DNA of 64,000 bases from positions 6,257,001 to 6,321,000 of the forward strand of contig NZ_CP096563.1 of assembly GCF_023221595.1 (NCBI RefSeq), in the 5' to 3' direction. Positions 62,520 to 64,000 of this stretch are shown here, piece after piece (positions within the stretch are counted from its first letter, which is position 1; each line of letters opens with the position of its first letter). A model generated the notes under the pieces. That model saw nothing but the letters and a program-made list of their open reading frames with translations. It did not search any database and was not told where the DNA came from. The DNA comes from Rhodococcus qingshengii JCM 15477. GTDB lineage: Bacteria > Actinomycetota > Actinomycetes > Mycobacteriales > Mycobacteriaceae. A program made the position numbers and the translations under genes.

Positions 62520-64000
62520 GTGGCTATCAAGCCTTTGGCCTTGTTCGTCAAACACGACGGCGTGTCTGCGCGCGCGTCGATCACCTGCCAGTACAAGTGC
62601 GGAAACGCGTGCTCTCACGAGGTCCCCAACACCTCGGGCGGCGAGTACTTCCGCGACATCGCACGCACAGCGCTGAGTCGTCGCGGCTTGCTCCGGGGCA
62701 GCGGCATGGCAGTCCTCGCGGTGGGAGCGGGCAGCGCCCTCGTCGCGTGTTCGGACGAATCCGCAAGTGCGGAACCGGGAACCGGTTCGACGAGCGGCAG
62801 CAGCGGCGGATCGACACCAACGGGGACGAACTTCAGCGCTGTCGCGCCCAACAAGGAAGACAAGGTCACCGTCCCTGACGGATACGATCAAGCCGTCGTG
62901 ATTCGCTGGGGTGACGCCGTTCTCGCCGGCGCCCCGGCTTTCGACTTCGACAAGCAGACTGCGGCAGCGCAGGAACTGCAGTTCGGATTCAACAACGACT
63001 TCGCCGGATTGCTCCCGGTCGACGGGCAGCCCAACACCTACCTACTCGTGGTCAATCACGAATACTCCACCGAGCCGGCGATGTTCCGCGGCTACGATGC
63101 GGAGAACCCGACCGAGGAGCAGTTCAAGATCGGCCTCGCCAGCCACGGACTGTCGGTCGTCCAGGTCAAGGGCGAATCCGACAACGGCAAGCTCGTACCG
63201 GAGATCGGATCGAACAACCGCCGCATCACCGGAACCACGGAATTTGTCGTGACCGGCCCCGCTGCAGGTAGCGACTTCCTCAAGACGAGTGCCGATCCCA
63301 CGGGAACCAAAGTGCTCGGCACCCTCAACAATTGCGCCGGCGGCGTCACCCCCTGGGGCACAGTGCTTTCCGGCGAAGAGAACTTCAACCAGTACTTCGC
63401 GAACGCCGAGGGTGTCACCGATCCCACGGTGGCAGCACGGCTGAAGCGCTACGGTCTTGCCGGTGCCGCTTCCGAGCGCAAGTGGGAACGCTTCGACAAG
63501 CGGTTCGATCTGGTCGCAGAACCCAACGAGGTCAACCGATTCGGATACGTCGTCGAGATCGATCCCTGGGATCCGTCGTCGACTCCGATCAAGCACACAG
63601 CGCTCGGACGTTTCAAGCACGAAGCCGCCACCATTTACATCACGTCGGACGGCACCGTCGTCGCCTACAGCGGCGACGACGAGCGCTTCGACTACATGTA
63701 CAAGTTCGTCTCCAGCCGAAAGATGCAGGACGGCAAGAGTCAAGCAGCCATGCGCCACAACATGACTCTGCTCGACGCCGGAACACTGTACGTCGCAAAG
63801 CTCAGCGGAAACTCCGCCGGCGAGATCGACGGCAGCGGCAAACTTCCGTCGGACGGTAAGTTCGACGGAACCGGCGAGTGGGTAGCCATCCTGCGCACCG
63901 GCGAAGACGGCAAGGGCGAATCGCTGGTCGACGGCATGAGTGCCGAAGAGGTAGCTGTCTTCACCCGCCAGGCCGGCGACAAGGTCGGGGCAACGAAGAT
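62520..64000 (+). CDS. phoX: PhoX-family alkaline phosphatase, partial
   Basis: 493 residues up to the window edge, frame open; the C-terminus is missing. Starts at a GTG with GGGAG eight bases upstream. Residues 1-60 include CQYKCGNACSHEVPNTSGGEYF, then a twin-arginine signal LSRRGLLRGSGMAVLAVGAG, a lipobox-like LVACSDES, and a serine/glycine linker. The mature part has VNHEYSTEPAMFRGYDAENP, TLNNCAGGVTPWGTVLSGEENFN and FGYVVEIDPWDPSSTPIKHTALGRFKHEAA in pieces, typical of PhoX (DUF839) enzymes using calcium and iron. It likely releases phosphate from esters outside the membrane after Tat export. Confidence 0.92.
   Translation, partial: MAIKPLALFVKHDGVSARASITCQYKCGNACSHEVPNTSGGEYFRDIARTALSRRGLLRGSGMAVLAVGAGSALVACSDESASAEPGTGSTSGSSGGSTPTGTNFSAVAPNKEDKVTVPDGYDQAVVIRWGDAVLAGAPAFDFDKQTAAAQELQFGFNNDFAGLLPVDGQPNTYLLVVNHEYSTEPAMFRGYDAENPTEEQFKIGLASHGLSVVQVKGESDNGKLVPEIGSNNRRITGTTEFVVTGPAAGSDFLKTSADPTGTKVLGTLNNCAGGVTPWGTVLSGEENFNQYFANAEGVTDPTVAARLKRYGLAGAASERKWERFDKRFDLVAEPNEVNRFGYVVEIDPWDPSSTPIKHTALGRFKHEAATIYITSDGTVVAYSGDDERFDYMYKFVSSRKMQDGKSQAAMRHNMTLLDAGTLYVAKLSGNSAGEIDGSGKLPSDGKFDGTGEWVAILRTGEDGKGESLVDGMSAEEVAVFTRQAGDKVGATK

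Overview
The window is high-GC actinobacterial DNA and most likely comes from a Rhodococcus of the erythropolis/qingshengii group. Three things point there. A complete aldoxime dehydratase / Fe-type nitrile hydratase cluster matches the layout and known active-site numbering of the R. erythropolis N-771-type cluster. A barbiturase matches the R. erythropolis enzyme of oxidative pyrimidine breakdown. A LpqY-SugABC-like importer, a PonA1-like penicillin-binding protein and several start codons without ribosome binding sites are typical of mycolate actinomycetes. I see no rRNA, tRNA, CRISPR array, transposase or phage gene.

Layout. (1) 1-19156: oxidative pyrimidine degradation. On the minus strand are the cut-off FAD subunit of a molybdenum hydroxylase, a uracil/xanthine-type permease, a class III aminotransferase, an amidase-signature protein (candidate ureidomalonase) and barbiturase. 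On the plus strand are upp, a PucR regulator, a type III CoA transferase and a biotin-free carboxyltransferase. Then, on the minus strand, come a second near-identical permease, a second PucR and XdhC, followed by another CoA transferase, a TetR regulator and an enoyl-CoA hydratase. A decayed tail of a pucR gene upstream of the first permease shows that the pucR-permease pair was duplicated. I infer the route uracil/thymine -> barbiturate -> ureidomalonate -> malonate -> malonyl-CoA -> acetyl-CoA. (2) 19124-24949: a P-loop kinase-like protein, a diiron metallo-beta-lactamase-fold protein, an amidase, an ArsR/reductase divergent pair and a YbjN-like protein. (3) 24974-33503: a class A PBP, a LpqY-SugABC-like sugar importer, and a DUF2786 protein with a small metalloprotease. 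(4) 33562-36227: a ClgR/PopR-like regulator with a tail-to-tail clpP pair, and an F420-type oxidoreductase. (5) 36149-45364: two acyl-CoA catabolic operons, each with its own regulator (LysR, TetR).

(6) 45538-54059: the nitrile/aldoxime pathway. An AraC regulator and oxd (aldoxime -> nitrile) are followed by nhr2/nhr1 (sensor-regulators), the amidase, nha1/nha2 (nitrile hydratase subunits) and nha3 (iron-centre activator), so aldoxime -> nitrile -> amide -> acid is encoded contiguously. A palindromic motif upstream of the araC gene, nhr2 and (more degenerate) the amidase may define the regulon. (7) 54211-64000: a fused binding-protein/permease amino-acid ABC system, an ECF42-like sigma factor with its DGPF partner, a small membrane protein-ABC exporter-two-component operon, and a cut-off PhoX phosphatase preceded by Pho-box-like repeats.

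Limits: all calls are by eye from sequence and memory of families. No database search was run.
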